NCBI GenBank assembly: GCA_001599715.1
Contig: BCHU01000005.1
Span: forward strand, 372,001 to 436,000
DNA: 64,000 bases
From: Phaeotremella fagi
Taxonomy: Eukaryota; Basidiomycota; Tremellomycetes; Tremellales; Phaeotremellaceae
Direction: 5' to 3'
The notes under the pieces are model-generated. The model was not told where the DNA came from. It did not search any database and worked only from the letters and a program-made list of their open reading frames with translations. The position numbers and the translations under genes were made by a program. This document shows positions 1 through 10,963 of this stretch, piece by piece. The first letter of the stretch is position 1, and each line of letters begins with the position of its first letter.

Positions 1-419
1 TTTAATATATGTTTTTTTCTTCTTTCTTCAAATGAAAACAAGATCCCCCTCATGACTCAAACACGTTTTTTTATTTATTTTTTCAAGTGTCTTTTTGATG
101 GTTCCTCATGACTTTTTATTTAGGCTTTGAAATGATGAGAATGAGATTTGGATACGTAATGGATTTTATCGATTAATTATGCATTTGTTGATTTTGTTGA
201 TATGTGCAGTTAGTTTTCGTTGGCATATGATTTCATTTATTTCATCGTTATAAATAACATAGCATGTCGTGACGTGACAGTAACAGTAACAGCACAAACT
301 CTATAAACATCGCAAAGCAAGTTACGAACAAAGAGGTAGAACATGGTCAACAAGACTGAAAAAGTGCTAAACCTGAACCACAGTAAAATCCAAATCTAAA
401 TCCAAACCCAAATCCAAAC
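1..419. other. intergenic, AT-rich 3' flank of the Rap1 gene
   Basis: No coding region was seen. The stretch is AT-rich with T-runs near its left end and presumably holds the 3' untranslated region of the minus-strand gene that ends at 420. Nothing in it resembles an RNA gene. Confidence 0.5.
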
Positions 420-2845
420 CTACTTCCCAAATCGATCACGTAAACCCCGTTCAACATCCAACCAATAAATCTCATCCCCATCTGCCGCACCAGCACCACC
501 GACCCGTTGCGAGGGTTTAGGTAAAGAATTAACAATCTCAAACAACTGAGTAGGTTTCAATCCATATTTCCCAGTCAAGAATTTGATTTTGTTTCGATAA
601 TTCTCACGAATCTCTTGAACTCTTTTTGCACCGTTAGAGATTCTCTCTGTACGTTCTCTAGCACTCATTCTTGGGGTTGGGGTTGGTGAGCCTGACGCGG
701 AGGCGGGGTTGGTCAGGATCGATCGATTGATACTAGTGTTGAAGTCAACTTGATCAGGTTGTGAAGGTGTTTTCTTTGATGAACCTTTTTGTATTGATCT
801 TTCAATTGATTTTTGTCTTTTCGATGCGGAGGACATGAGTTCTTTTTGAAGGATTGACGGTCGTTTACTGTAGTTATTACCTTTAGCGGTTGGGGTTTGG
901 GTTGGAGTCGAGATGGTAACGTTCGAATTTTGATCCACGGTTAATCCGAAATTCAACGTTAGAGGGATGGAGAGATTCGTGCTACCGGGTGTCAAGTTGG
1001 TTTTTTGAATCAAATCTTCAGCTGGTCTGATGGTATCTGGTAAATCTGTTTGAACGGATTTATCGGGTGATCTCGTTTTGGCCGTGGTGGTGGTGTCACC
1101 GACAACCTCCTCATGTTGTCGATTGGCTATCGCTTTAGCCCTTTGGAAATCTGCTAGAACAGCTTGGGTTTCTTCACCTAAAGATGTTGGTCGTGATTGC
1201 GATGGTTCGTCCGATTCATCGTCTTTATCCTTCTCGATAGCCTCTGGAACGGGTATCGTGTCGCGAACCAATATCTCCGTCGTTATGGAATTGAGAAGAC
1301 CAGCGTCGGTATTGGTGGAATCACCTTTATCTCGAGTTGATGTTGATTGAACAGGCGCAGTTGTACTATTCTCAACAGGTGCGGCTTCTGTATTGGTCTG
1401 AACATCAACAGCGGGTTCCGCGGTTTTGTTTTTCTTAGAACTCGATGGACCTGCTTTACCAGCTTCAATCGATGTCTTGGAGCCGTTATCAATGACCGGA
1501 GCGACCTGTGAATCCTCTGAATCCGATTCAACGAGTTTACGTTTGTTTGGCGTAGGACGTGATTTCGTCCCACCACTGACGGATTTTGTGGTCGGCGTAG
1601 AAGTAGTTCTGGAAGGGAGCAGAGTGTATCAGTAATTGAAACCTACCAGATAAACGAATACAACATACCCATTCGTCCTCTCCCTTTCAGCTTTAGTCTT
1701 CAAACTCTCATCAACCTCAGCGTCAACGAATCTCTGAACCCTCTTTGAGAAAATGACGGAATTCTTCTTGAACCTTTCATGCCATGATTGTTCAGTATGT
1801 CTCCTTGCTATTGGATATGTATCTTTTGATGCAGCCTATAAAAAGGTGTCAGCAGTTGTTTATAAAGACAACATAAATGGGATCATACGAGTAGACTATA
1901 AGTTTTCCTACTTCCCCATGAACCGTCTGGATGATAGACTGCAAGATACCTACAGAGGAATTCGTCGTCTGCTGGTGTATAATCTATGCGGGGTCTGGAA
2001 GAACCAATCAGTCAATTGATAAATGAAAAAACACTGATTGAAAAACAAAACACTCACTTCCCAGTAGGTCTACCAGGACCTTTCCTAACCCCAAAATTAT
2101 CGTCATCAACCATACTATCAATTTCATCCTGTTCATCCTCCCCCTCCCCCTTCCCCTGCGTCCCACCAAAATCATTCCAAAAAAGTACCCTCTCCCTAAA
2201 ACACCTATCCACCCAATCCCTCTCCGCCAATTTCTGCCAATCCCTCCCCTTCAACCTCTTCTCCTCTTTCACAGTCCGATAGAATTCACTGTTCGTGTTG
2301 ATCACCAACAAATCCGCAGCGGAACGTTTCTCAACGATGAACGAACCACCTTGGATTAATTTCTGTTTGACGTCTTCAACGGCTATGTAGGCGTCTTCTT
2401 CGTTTGGTTTTTTCAGGATGTTGAGGGAGATCCAGGTTCGGAGGGGGTTGTGGTCTTTCTCTGGGGGTTGGGTTACGAAATAGGGGATAGGGTTTATTTG
2501 GGATAATGGGATTCTTTTGTTTTGGAGATGACAGGTGGTTAGGTAGTGATAAGGTAGGATACTGGGTTGTTTCGAATTTGGATATTCAGCTTTTAGTCTT
2601 TCGATGAGGATAAGTTCTGCTGGGTGGTATTTTGATCGAGGGTTCGTTAGTAGGATGGTTGATTCGTTTCGTTTGGTTGTTATTCTACCCCCCATAGACT
2701 GGGAATTCAGAGGTTAGGTAAAGTCACATTGAGTTCGGGTTTGGATCGCTCTTACCTCTGTTAATCCTGTTAGGGTGTCTATGGCCCATTCTGGGAATTG
2801 ATTTTGAGCGAAATAGATTTTTTCACCTTTGAAGATGGTCTCCAT
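420..2845 (-). CDS. RAP1: Rap1-like telomere/shelterin protein (BRCT + Myb + RCT)
   Basis: Seen: five exons join in frame (2845-2756, 2698-2058, 1994-1889, 1835-1669, 1608-420) to give 730 residues. The N-terminus (about residues 5-95) reads like the Rap1 BRCT domain: it starts METIFKGEKIYFAQ, then has a GGRITTKRNESTILLTNP stretch. Around residues 245-300 is a Myb/SANT-like domain (YTPADDEFLCRYLA ... TEQSWHERFKKN). The last ~90 residues form a helical, basic-then-acidic segment that fits the Rap1 C-terminal (RCT) protein-interaction domain. The middle is disordered, with KKNK-type basic patches. Known: Rap1 proteins sit at telomeres, bound to DNA directly or through a TRF-type partner, and control length and silencing. 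Inferred: with a single Myb this protein probably docks on a partner, as fission-yeast and human Rap1 do. The start is chosen because the first 30 residues complete the BRCT domain. Confidence 0.8.
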
Positions 2846-3091
2846 GGTGGTAGTGATGTTGGAGGATGATAATAAAGGTTGTTCTCAATCAGTTGATAGG
2901 TATTAACTATCCATACGAGAGATGGTAGCTGTATGTAAATGTTGTAGTGAAGGAAAGAAGAACCGAGTTAAAGTGGTAGCAACAAAAACAACAACACACA
3001 GAGATGACGCGACTATTGTGGCAAATGCAAATGCATGACTTTCTATAAACCAAGAATGAAAACAAGACCTGAACCAAGTCTCAAACACCAA

Positions 3092-5396
3092 CTAAGCACT
3101 CTTGACATCCCCTTCATAAGCAGCAGTATGAATACTAACAGCTCTACCGGAAGGATCAGAGGAAACACCCCATTCTTGTTTAGGGATCCATCTTTAAAAA
3201 ATCGAATAATCAGTAAAAGAGCCTTACCAAACGATAAGATTTAGTTATGAACTCACCTAACAGCAGTTCTGGCAGCTGCTTCAGTTGGATAATGACCTTC
3301 AAACAGTTCACGGATCCAGTAAGCCTCTTTAGTATCTGGTGTATCTTTTGGCCATCTTGTTGATCTTTCTGCGAATTTCTCGTCGGAAACGGCGACGGCT
3401 GCGTGATCTTTCATACTATTTGATCGTCAGTTTTAGTAGGTTTCCAACGACTCGATGCTAGAGGACAACCTACCCATCGATCCATGAATAACCAACACCA
3501 TCTGAGAATTGTTCCTTTTGTCTCCAAAGGATCGAATCAGGTAAATAAGCTTTACCGTCTGGTGAACAGTCGAAAGCTTTTCTGAGAATGTACTGAGAAT
3601 CACAATCAGTTTGAATTCACCTGTCATTAAAATGCTCGGTTGAACTTACCTTCTCCATGACGGGTCTACCCTCGGCATCCTTCTTCTCAGCGGATCCCTT
3701 TGAGAACATTTTGTATTTAGCGTCAACGTTCATTGCGACTTCGAGGAATGATTTGTCGAGGAATGGAACACGAGCTTCGAGACCCCAAGCCATTGTTGAC
3801 CTTATCAAGTAAGTACTAAACTTGTACACGTTGTTGAAATTTGAACTCACTTGTTGGCACGGAGACAATCTGCTGTGTGGAGGTTCTTGACTCTCTTTAC
3901 ACATTCTTCGTGGAAATCCTTGGCGTCAGGTGCAGCGTGGAAGTAGAGGTATCCTGTTCGAAGTTAGCTAAAGGTTTCTGTTTAATTCCGAGGAACATCT
4001 ACCTACCACCAAAGATTTCATCGGAACCTTCACCACTCAATACCATCTTGACACCCATAGCTTTAATCTTTCTACTGAGTAAGTACATAGGTGTAGAAGC
4101 TCTAACAGTGGTAACATCATAAGTTTCAAGATGATAGATGACTTCTTCAATAGCGTCTAAACCTTCTTGGACTGTGAATGTGTATTCGTGATGAACTGTT
4201 CCAAGGAAAGTAGCGGCTTTACGGGCAGCAACGAGATCTGGTGCACCTGGAAGACCAATGGCGAAGGAGTGAAGTTGTGGCCATGAAGCTAAAGTGGTTT
4301 CCTCGTCTATAGGATATGAGTGTTTGTGACTACAATCTAAGAACAGACTACTCACCAACAGGACGACCTTCAGCGATAGCGGCTCTTCTCTCTTTCCTCA
4401 AGTTTTCTTGAACGGCAGCAAGTTTATCCGTTTCTCTAGCAGCGATAGAAGCGATTAAACTTGAATCTAAACCACCACTAAGTAAAACACCGTAAGGTAC
4501 TTCAGACATCAATCTCTTCTTGACAGCAGCTTCCAAAGTTGTTCTAATCAAATCATAATCAACCTCGTTGTGTGGTACGACACCCTTATCGCTATCCCAC
4601 CAAGTTGGTTTAAAGTATCTTTCAGTTTTTTTGGTGTTGGAATCGTAGAAATGTCCTGGTGGGAAAGCGACGATGTTGTCACAATCCTCATGAAGTGTTT
4701 TTAATTCTGATGAGAAGAAAATGGTTTCGGGAGCTGAGGAATGCCAGCCTTGGTATAACGTCGTTATTCCTATTGGGTCACGAGCTGCGATTAATCGTGA
4801 TGGGGTGACTGAGGTGTCGAGGAGGACGAATGAGAACATTCCATCGAGCATGTTACAGAGTCCAGTGTCATGTTCTTTGTACTAGTGTAGTGTAAGTTGA
4901 TAATTCCATTTCCCGGGTTCACGAGTTTCACTCACTAGATGCATGATGACTTCACAATCAGAGTGAGTCTTGAATTTGGCAGGGGTTTTTAAACCTTTTC
5001 TAAGAGCGATGTGGTTGTAGATTTCACCGTTAACGGCAAGAACAAGAGTTTCATCTTCGTTGACAAGAGGTTGAGCGCCGGTATCTAAAGAGGGGTAATT
5101 GTATCAATAAAAGTTAATTCGATTTCAGAAAACGATTTTTTTTCGAGTCGAATGGTGGTTGTCAGGAAAAGTCCAACCTCCCCCACTCGAACGGAAAAAA
5201 AAACAGAAAAAGGAAGGGATCACTTACCAACACCAACGATAGCTAGTCTCTCATGTACCAAGACAGAGTCTTTGGTCATGTAACAACCTGACCAATCTGG
5301 ACCTCTATGTCTTTGTCTTTTTGAGAGAGCGATGGCTCTAGGTCTGAAAGAGGCTAAATCGCCTTGACGGTTGTAACAACAGAAGATACCGCACAT
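3092..5396 (-). CDS. ASN1: asparagine synthetase (glutamine-hydrolysing)
   Basis: Makes asparagine from aspartate, glutamine and ATP in the cytosol. The chain begins MCGIF, so after Met removal the catalytic Cys of the class II glutamine amidotransferase domain is N-terminal; that fixes the start at 5396. The glutaminase half carries the RHRGPDWSG motif and NGEIYNH. The synthetase half has the ATP-pyrophosphatase loop SGGLDSS (near 4480) and the later [10 protein letters not shown] motif (near 4015). The C-terminus ends in [10 protein letters not shown], and length (~570 residues) is normal for the eukaryotic enzyme. The gene is split by at least seven introns; the first is unusually long (about 142 nt) and contains a hairpin (see 5142-5191). 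It lies head-to-head with the GID4 gene over a 0.7-kb shared promoter region. Identification is secure; only some exon borders are approximate. Confidence 0.95.
5142..5191 (-). other. hairpin inside first intron of asparagine synthetase
   Basis: Outer arms TTCGAGT (5142-5148) and ACTCGAA (5185-5191) are exact inverted repeats. Inside them GGTTG (5157-5161) pairs with CAACC (5174-5178) around a 12-nt loop. The element lies in an intron more than twice the usual length. Function unknown. Confidence 0.45.
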
Positions 5397-6102
5397 TGTG
5401 GGATTGGGAGATGAGTGTAGTGTGGTGTATGGAGGGGTGTATGTTTACTTCTATGTAAGTGAAGATGTAGATGTAACTAATTGAATGTTCTTTCTTTTTG
5501 AATATAATAATTTGTTTCTTTTTACTTGTTGTACTTATACTTATTCTAGCCCTTTCGGCCTAACGAGTCGAATCTAACTACTTTGTTCCGATAAGAGATT
5601 GTTAAAAAGTACACGTAATAAAGTTTGTATGTCAAACCCTGACCCTTATCACATGGATGCTTTCCTTGGCTAAGAGAGTGATCAGTGATTGGATGAGATC
5701 TGGAACTGCAACGAAGCATGGATGGATGGATGGATGGATGGATGGGTGGATGGGTGGGTAGGTGGATAGATTGTAGACAGGAGTGTATAGAAGACTACTC
5801 AGTCTGTATAGATTGTAGAGATGCATGATCAAGAGAAGCAGTCGAATACTGGTCTACTTGTAGCAATTGCCACCACACCGGTAATGGAGTCTGATAACCA
5901 CCGAATCGTCATTCAATCTAAGCCTAACCAATTAACAGTGTATTCTATCATTCACTTTCACCATATCATATCATCAGCTATTCATTCTCATATTCATTTC
6001 ACATCTATCTTCAGATTCTATACACCATATCATATCCCTAACAAAACTATCTCCCAAACCTGAAACAACAACAACACCTTTAAACACCATCCCGCTCCAC
6101 AC
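5397..6102. promoter_or_regulatory. divergent intergenic region between ASN1 and GID4
   Basis: A 0.7-kb non-coding stretch between two divergent starts. It contains the tetranucleotide repeat at about 5717-5767 and pyrimidine-rich stretches just upstream of the GID4 start. No recognised transcription-factor site can be claimed with confidence. Confidence 0.5.
5717..5767. repeat. GGAT-type microsatellite
   Basis: About six perfect GGAT units followed by degenerate GGGT/GGAT units running to about 5767. It is a simple-sequence tract in a promoter region and probably variable in length between strains. Confidence 0.85.
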
Positions 6103-7893
6103 ATGCCAACTGAATCTACAACACCTTCATCCGATCCTCCTGACACATCACAATTCATCTTATCACCCTCAACGTCCTCAGCTAAATGTTCACTATGCGG
6201 AGGAGGTGGATCAACAACGAATGAAGATTCAATCACTCAAATCGCCAGAGACGACAGTAACAACAACGAAAGGATCTGTTTGTCGTGTGCCAGAAGTTCA
6301 AGTTCACAATTTCATTTGAATCTTCGTCGACGAATCGATATTGACGATAGAGAAGGGATCGGACTTGGTTTGAGAGGTGTATCGATTGACGAAGATGATG
6401 TTGAAGATATTGATACATCCCCAAACGAAGATCATCTACAGACGACTGATCATTCAAATTCAATTTCAAATCCGCAATCTATTCCCACCCGACCCAATTT
6501 CTCATCGTTATCTCGTTCACATATCAACCCATCGATAAGATCTTTACTTACAGGTAACAACAATTCACTTCAATCACCTTTCCCAATCTCATTACCCCAA
6601 CCACCTTCTTCACCACCCTACGCCCATTCTCATTCACATTCCTTGCCAACAGATCCTATTCTACCTTGGAAAACTACTTCTTCTCACGCACCACCCATCC
6701 ATACCATCCCAGAATCAGAAGGATCGATTCATTCTACCCCAACATCTATTTCAAGACCTTTGACTTCTTCGCCTGTACATTCGATTTCCAATGAAAGGAA
6801 TGCGGGAATTCCAAATCCACTTTTGGACGTGACTAAATCTAGAATACCGAGTATTGGACGGGGGTGTTTATATCCTGGTAGTGTTTTTAAAGGTACACAG
6901 ACATCTGGAAGAAGTGCTTATGACGTTGAAGTCAAGTTTGTTGTAAGTGGTGTCTCTTCATTGACAAAAGAGACATTGCTAAAATTTCTTAATACAGGAC
7001 GTTAATTTTCAAGACTCGACACTATGCGGTTATCTATCAATCTCACATCTAACAGATTCACATCCCCACTTGACAACATTTTTCACCGGTGAAATCATCG
7101 GACCAAAATACGGTTTCCTAACTGGATCAAGATTCGGTGCAACTGAACACGACGATATGAGACATTGGGGTAGATTCGAGCAATTCCGCCGACCTTCAAC
7201 GAGGGCTGATATGGTCAAACCAGATCTCATTTTTAGAGATCCATTACCTGATCTTAATAGGGTAGGCACTAATCTTGAGACCTCAAAGGGTAAAGAGAGA
7301 GATTTCGTTTTCTTAAGAATCAAAGAAAGATTTTTGGTTCCTGATCATAAAGTCCGTGATATCAGTGGAGCAAGTTTTGCTGGTACGTCTCGTCGTTTAT
7401 TCTTATTTTGATAAGAGTGACTGACAATGAGAACGGATAGGATTCTACTTTGCATTAGTTGATTTGGCACCTTCGTTGATACCGTTATCTGAACAACGAG
7501 AAATTCCAGCCAACGCTTCACCTCGATCACCGACTTCACCGAATTTACGTAGGATGTCATCGGGCGAAACAACTTCTTCAAGAGGTGAAGGTCCGATTTC
7601 TTCGAGAACGAGAGATAAATCTGGTTCAAGGGCTCGTGAAGGGAAAGAGAAACATCCACAAGTTGGTATGGGAGTTGCTACGATTAGAGGGGTAAGTGGG
7701 ATACGAATTGTGAAGAGTGTTAAACTGATTATTGTCGTTTGTTTTTATTAGTATTATTTCCATTCTCTCGTAAGTTCTATGATAAATTTTTTATTTCACC
7801 ACTAACATCGATTCATAGAATCAAGAACCGTTCCAGGAATTATCACTTTCCCACGTCCCAACAAGAAGTTGTAGTACTTTTGAAATGCGTTGA
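6103..7893 (+). CDS. GID4: GID4/Vid24-type substrate receptor of the GID/CTLH ubiquitin ligase
   Basis: Exons 6103-6942, 6998-7382, 7441-7691, 7752-7769 and 7819-7893 join in frame to 522 residues. The C-terminal half is the Vid24/GID4 beta-barrel: CLYPGSVFKGTQTSGRSAYDVEVKF, GYLSISHLTDSHP, FFTGEIIG, then ISGASFAGFYFALVD and the terminal YYFHSLNQEPFQELSLSHVP. Known: Gid4 recognises N-terminal Pro degrons (for example gluconeogenic enzymes when glucose returns) and hands them to the GID E3. Odd points: exon 4 is only 18 nt; the protein is much longer than yeast or human GID4 because of a disordered Ser/Pro-rich N-terminus; and that N-terminus holds two CxxC pairs (C29/C32 and C59/C62) that could bind zinc. 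Start 6103 is the first ATG of the open frame. Family assignment is confident; the N-terminal zinc idea is only inference. Confidence 0.88.
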
Positions 7894-8200
7894 GGCTTTG
7901 GGTGTTAGGTTTTGGGTTCCGTCAGTTTCGTGTTGTTACGATTTTGTTCCTTTCTTTCTTTTCTTGATCTCTCATCATTCTGTAAGTAAGTGGTCCACTC
8001 GATTCAAGCTGTTCTGTTCTGTGCTTTGTTTTAATTTAATTTGTTGTTTATAGAGATAGTTTACGAGTGCAAATGAATGTTGCCATGTTACATTACTTTA
8101 ACGCGCCACTAACGCGTCTGATCTCTTTCGTCTTCGTCATTTAACTAGTTCAACTTGAAAACTTATATCAATCGTTTGACCAAGTCCAACCATCATCCAC

Positions 8201-9776
8201 ATGTCTCTATTCGCCCCCAAACCATCCGGTCCAAGTGGACCATCCCTCGATCCGAAACTACAACCCTGGGTAGAGAAATAGTAAGTCCCCATCACCAACG
8301 TCAATCAAAGAAAAAACTGATCAATGAACTCTAAAGTCGACCAAAAACTATTGAAGACGTTTCATCACAGGAGAACACTGTTGCAGTATTGAAAAAAGCT
8401 TTGGCTTCTACTAATGTACGTTTGACCTTGGCGTTGAAGCTTATTCGACTTTAGTTACCACATATGTTGTTTTATGGTCCGCCTGGAACTGGGAAAACTA
8501 GTATGTCTCTTAACGCTTGACGATGGTGGTGATGAAATCTGACGGTGGTTTTAGGTACAATCTTAGCGTTAGCCAGACAATTATTTGGGTAATTACATTT
8601 TTGAGGTTGGATTATAAGAGAAGACTGAATCTTGATTTCCCCTAGACCTGATTTATTTCGATCGAGAGTATTAGAATTGAACGCTTCGGACGAAAGAGGT
8701 ATTTCGGTAGTTCGAGAGAAGATCAAAACGTTTGCGAAAGAAACTCCTAGAAATGGTGGGACAGGACCTTCATCGTATGTCAACCGAATTTCTTCTTATC
8801 GAATTGAATTCCTGATGAACGTATCAATAGGGACGGGAAAACGTACCCCATCCCACCGTTTAAACTTATCATTCTGGATGAAGCCGATTCGATGACTCAA
8901 GATGCTCAATCTGCTTTACGTCGGATTATGGAGACTTATTCGAGGATCACTAGGTTCTGTTTGGTTTGTAATTATGTTACTAGGTCTGTTGATCTTTTTT
9001 CTGCACGATCATAGCTGATGAACATTCGTTCTGTAGGATCATCGAACCTCTAGCCTCTAGATGTTCGAAATTCCGTTTCAGACCTTTAGCACAGGGTAGT
9101 AGTAGATCCAGGATTGAGATGATAGCTTCTGCTGAAGGTGTTCAGACGGATGATGGGGTGGGTTCACAGGAAATGACTTTAATCCAGTATTGACATTTCG
9201 TCGTTAGGTTTTACAACTCATTCTAGAACTTGCTGGTGGTGACTTAAGAAAGGCTATAACGTATCTACAGACTGCACAGAGATTGCATGGCGCTACGATA
9301 CCTCCTACACCAGTTTCTGCTTCTTCAAGTAAGTCCCTAAGAAAACGTCAATCGAAATCTGACCCAACTTCGTTCCCTTAGTACACGAAATATCAGGTGT
9401 GGTCCCTTCAGAAACAATAACCGAACTACTAGCTTCAATGTCAATAGAACGAGATGGAGGAATCGATAAAACCCTATCAAAAGGTTTCGAGGGTTTACGA
9501 GCCAACATCAAAAAGTTGGGTAGAGAGGGATGGAGTGCTGGACAAATTCTTGAACAGGTTGGTTTTTCTTCGTTTCCATCTTCAGAGTGGTAATTGATGA
9601 GCGTTTTTTCATAGGTACATGACGCTATAGTTCCTTTACCTTCTATACCAGCTATTCAGAAGAGTTTGGCGGCGCTCGCTATTGCTGAATGTGATAAGGG
9701 GTTGTGTGAGGGTGGAGACGAGGAGTTGCAACTCTTAGAATGTTGTTTGAGGATAAAAGATGCTATGGAGAAATAG
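8201..9776 (+). CDS. RFC2: replication factor C subunit (yeast Rfc2 / human RFC4 type)
   Basis: AAA+ clamp-loader subunit that helps load PCNA at primer-template junctions. The N-terminus is MSLFAPK... followed by [16 protein letters not shown], the RFC box. Walker A is GPPGTGKT (near 8478-8503, split by an intron after the Lys-Thr), then [16 protein letters not shown], Walker B LIILDEAD, and the SRC arginine-finger motif in [17 protein letters not shown]. The [20 protein letters not shown] segment and overall size (about 360 residues) match the Rfc2/RFC4 branch better than Rfc3, Rfc4 or Rfc5. The C-terminal helical collar ends [14 protein letters not shown]. There are about eight short introns. 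It converges on the minus-strand gene at 9928, with only about 150 bp between stop codons. Confidence 0.93.
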
Positions 9777-9927
9777 GGGTTTGGGTTTCACTCTTCACTA
9801 AAGAGGATTCAACCATTTGTAGTAGTTACATATTAATTCGATCACAGTATCAAAAGAGAAGTGATAAACGCACGATCGATGAGATAGATCATACGATGTT
9901 ATATAAACAACAATCGTCATGCAGAAC

Positions 9928-10401
9928 CTAAAACTGATTACACTCCGCCGAATAGAAATTATGACAAGCAACCTGATAATCAAATTCCAAACATTCCAAC
10001 AAATCCCCCTCCTGCTGCTTAACCTCCTCAAACTGAGGCTCCCGATCCAACTCCAACAATCTCCAAACATTTTCAGACATCGATACCTTCTCCGAAGTAT
10101 ATTTACTATCCAACGCTGAACCAGTTTCACGAGATAGATTAGATGGTTGGATAGTAACCAGTAGCACGAACGGATCTTGACGTTGTGATTCTTCAGTCCA
10201 TGAAGAGCTCACACGAAGTTTATACCTCACGGTGGTGTGTTGACTGATCACTTGGGTTGATAGTTTTGAACATTGTGTGATTGTATCATCGGAGAGCTCA
10301 GCGGTGTTCAACATCATTTCCACTACTTTATCTTTTTTTTCGGTGAAGTCGGTGGCTGTTGATGCTAAGAATCTGTAGATTTCGCGCGTGAATACAGTCA
10401 T
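9928..10401 (-). CDS. unrecognised 157-residue protein, single exon
   Basis: Intact uninterrupted frame from ATG at 10401 to the stop at 9928, which is notable in a region where almost every gene has introns. The product is mixed charge, soluble-looking, without signal peptide or membrane segments. It opens MTVFTREIYRFLASTATDF, has a central beta-type stretch (TTVRYKLRVSSSWTEE, then DPFVLLVTIQP) and ends with an acidic segment and Cys residues near the C-terminus. I do not recognise a family. It is tail-to-tail with RFC2. The open length, codon use like its neighbours and clean flanks make it a likely real gene; a missed upstream exon cannot be excluded. Confidence 0.6.
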   Translation of the reverse strand: MTVFTREIYRFLASTATDFTEKKDKVVEMMLNTAELSDDTITQCSKLSTQVISQHTTVRYKLRVSSSWTEESQRQDPFVLLVTIQPSNLSRETGSALDSKYTSEKVSMSENVWRLLELDREPQFEEVKQQEGDLLECLEFDYQVACHNFYSAECNQF

Positions 10402-10963
10402 TTTTAATGTTGCTTGGTAAGTACTGAATGAAACAATTGATGGGATGACAAGTGGGACTTTTCAAATGATTCGGTGGATATACTCTGGGGCGGCGTGATC
10501 GTCTTCGAATTTGAGATGGAATTGGGCAATCCCTTGTTTTCTGATCAAGAAGGCTCATCAAAGATATCGAAGATCGGTCTACATAGCTTCTCCGCCTTCA
10601 CCTACACCTTTTCCTTTGTTTTTGAATTCAGCATCTACCTCTTGATGTCTTTTTCGGGAATTACAGTACTCCCCCCGTCCGATCTACATGTGATGACAAG
10701 TATATATCCCGAAACATGGTCGATTCAAGTGCACAAAGGATGAAGCAGTGGCTTCGCCACTGTGATCAGAAATAAATGAGTACTCGTAATTTGCTGTATG
10801 AGTACGCTCCACAGCCGTCCAAATAAAATAGTTGACAAGGGAGTGAAATATCTTGGAAGTGTTTTGAGGAACCCTTTGTTCTGGTTTCTTATCAATTTCA
10901 ATCCCAACTTGCAATATACAATAACAAACAACTTACAATATTGTTTTGAAGAAACCCGTCACA
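10402..10963. other. intergenic region, no gene seen
   Basis: A 0.56-kb divergent gap between the starts at 10401 and 10964. A TATATA string lies near 10702-10708, about 260 bp upstream of the plus-strand start. Short open frames on both strands overlap each other and show no domain. Confidence 0.45.
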
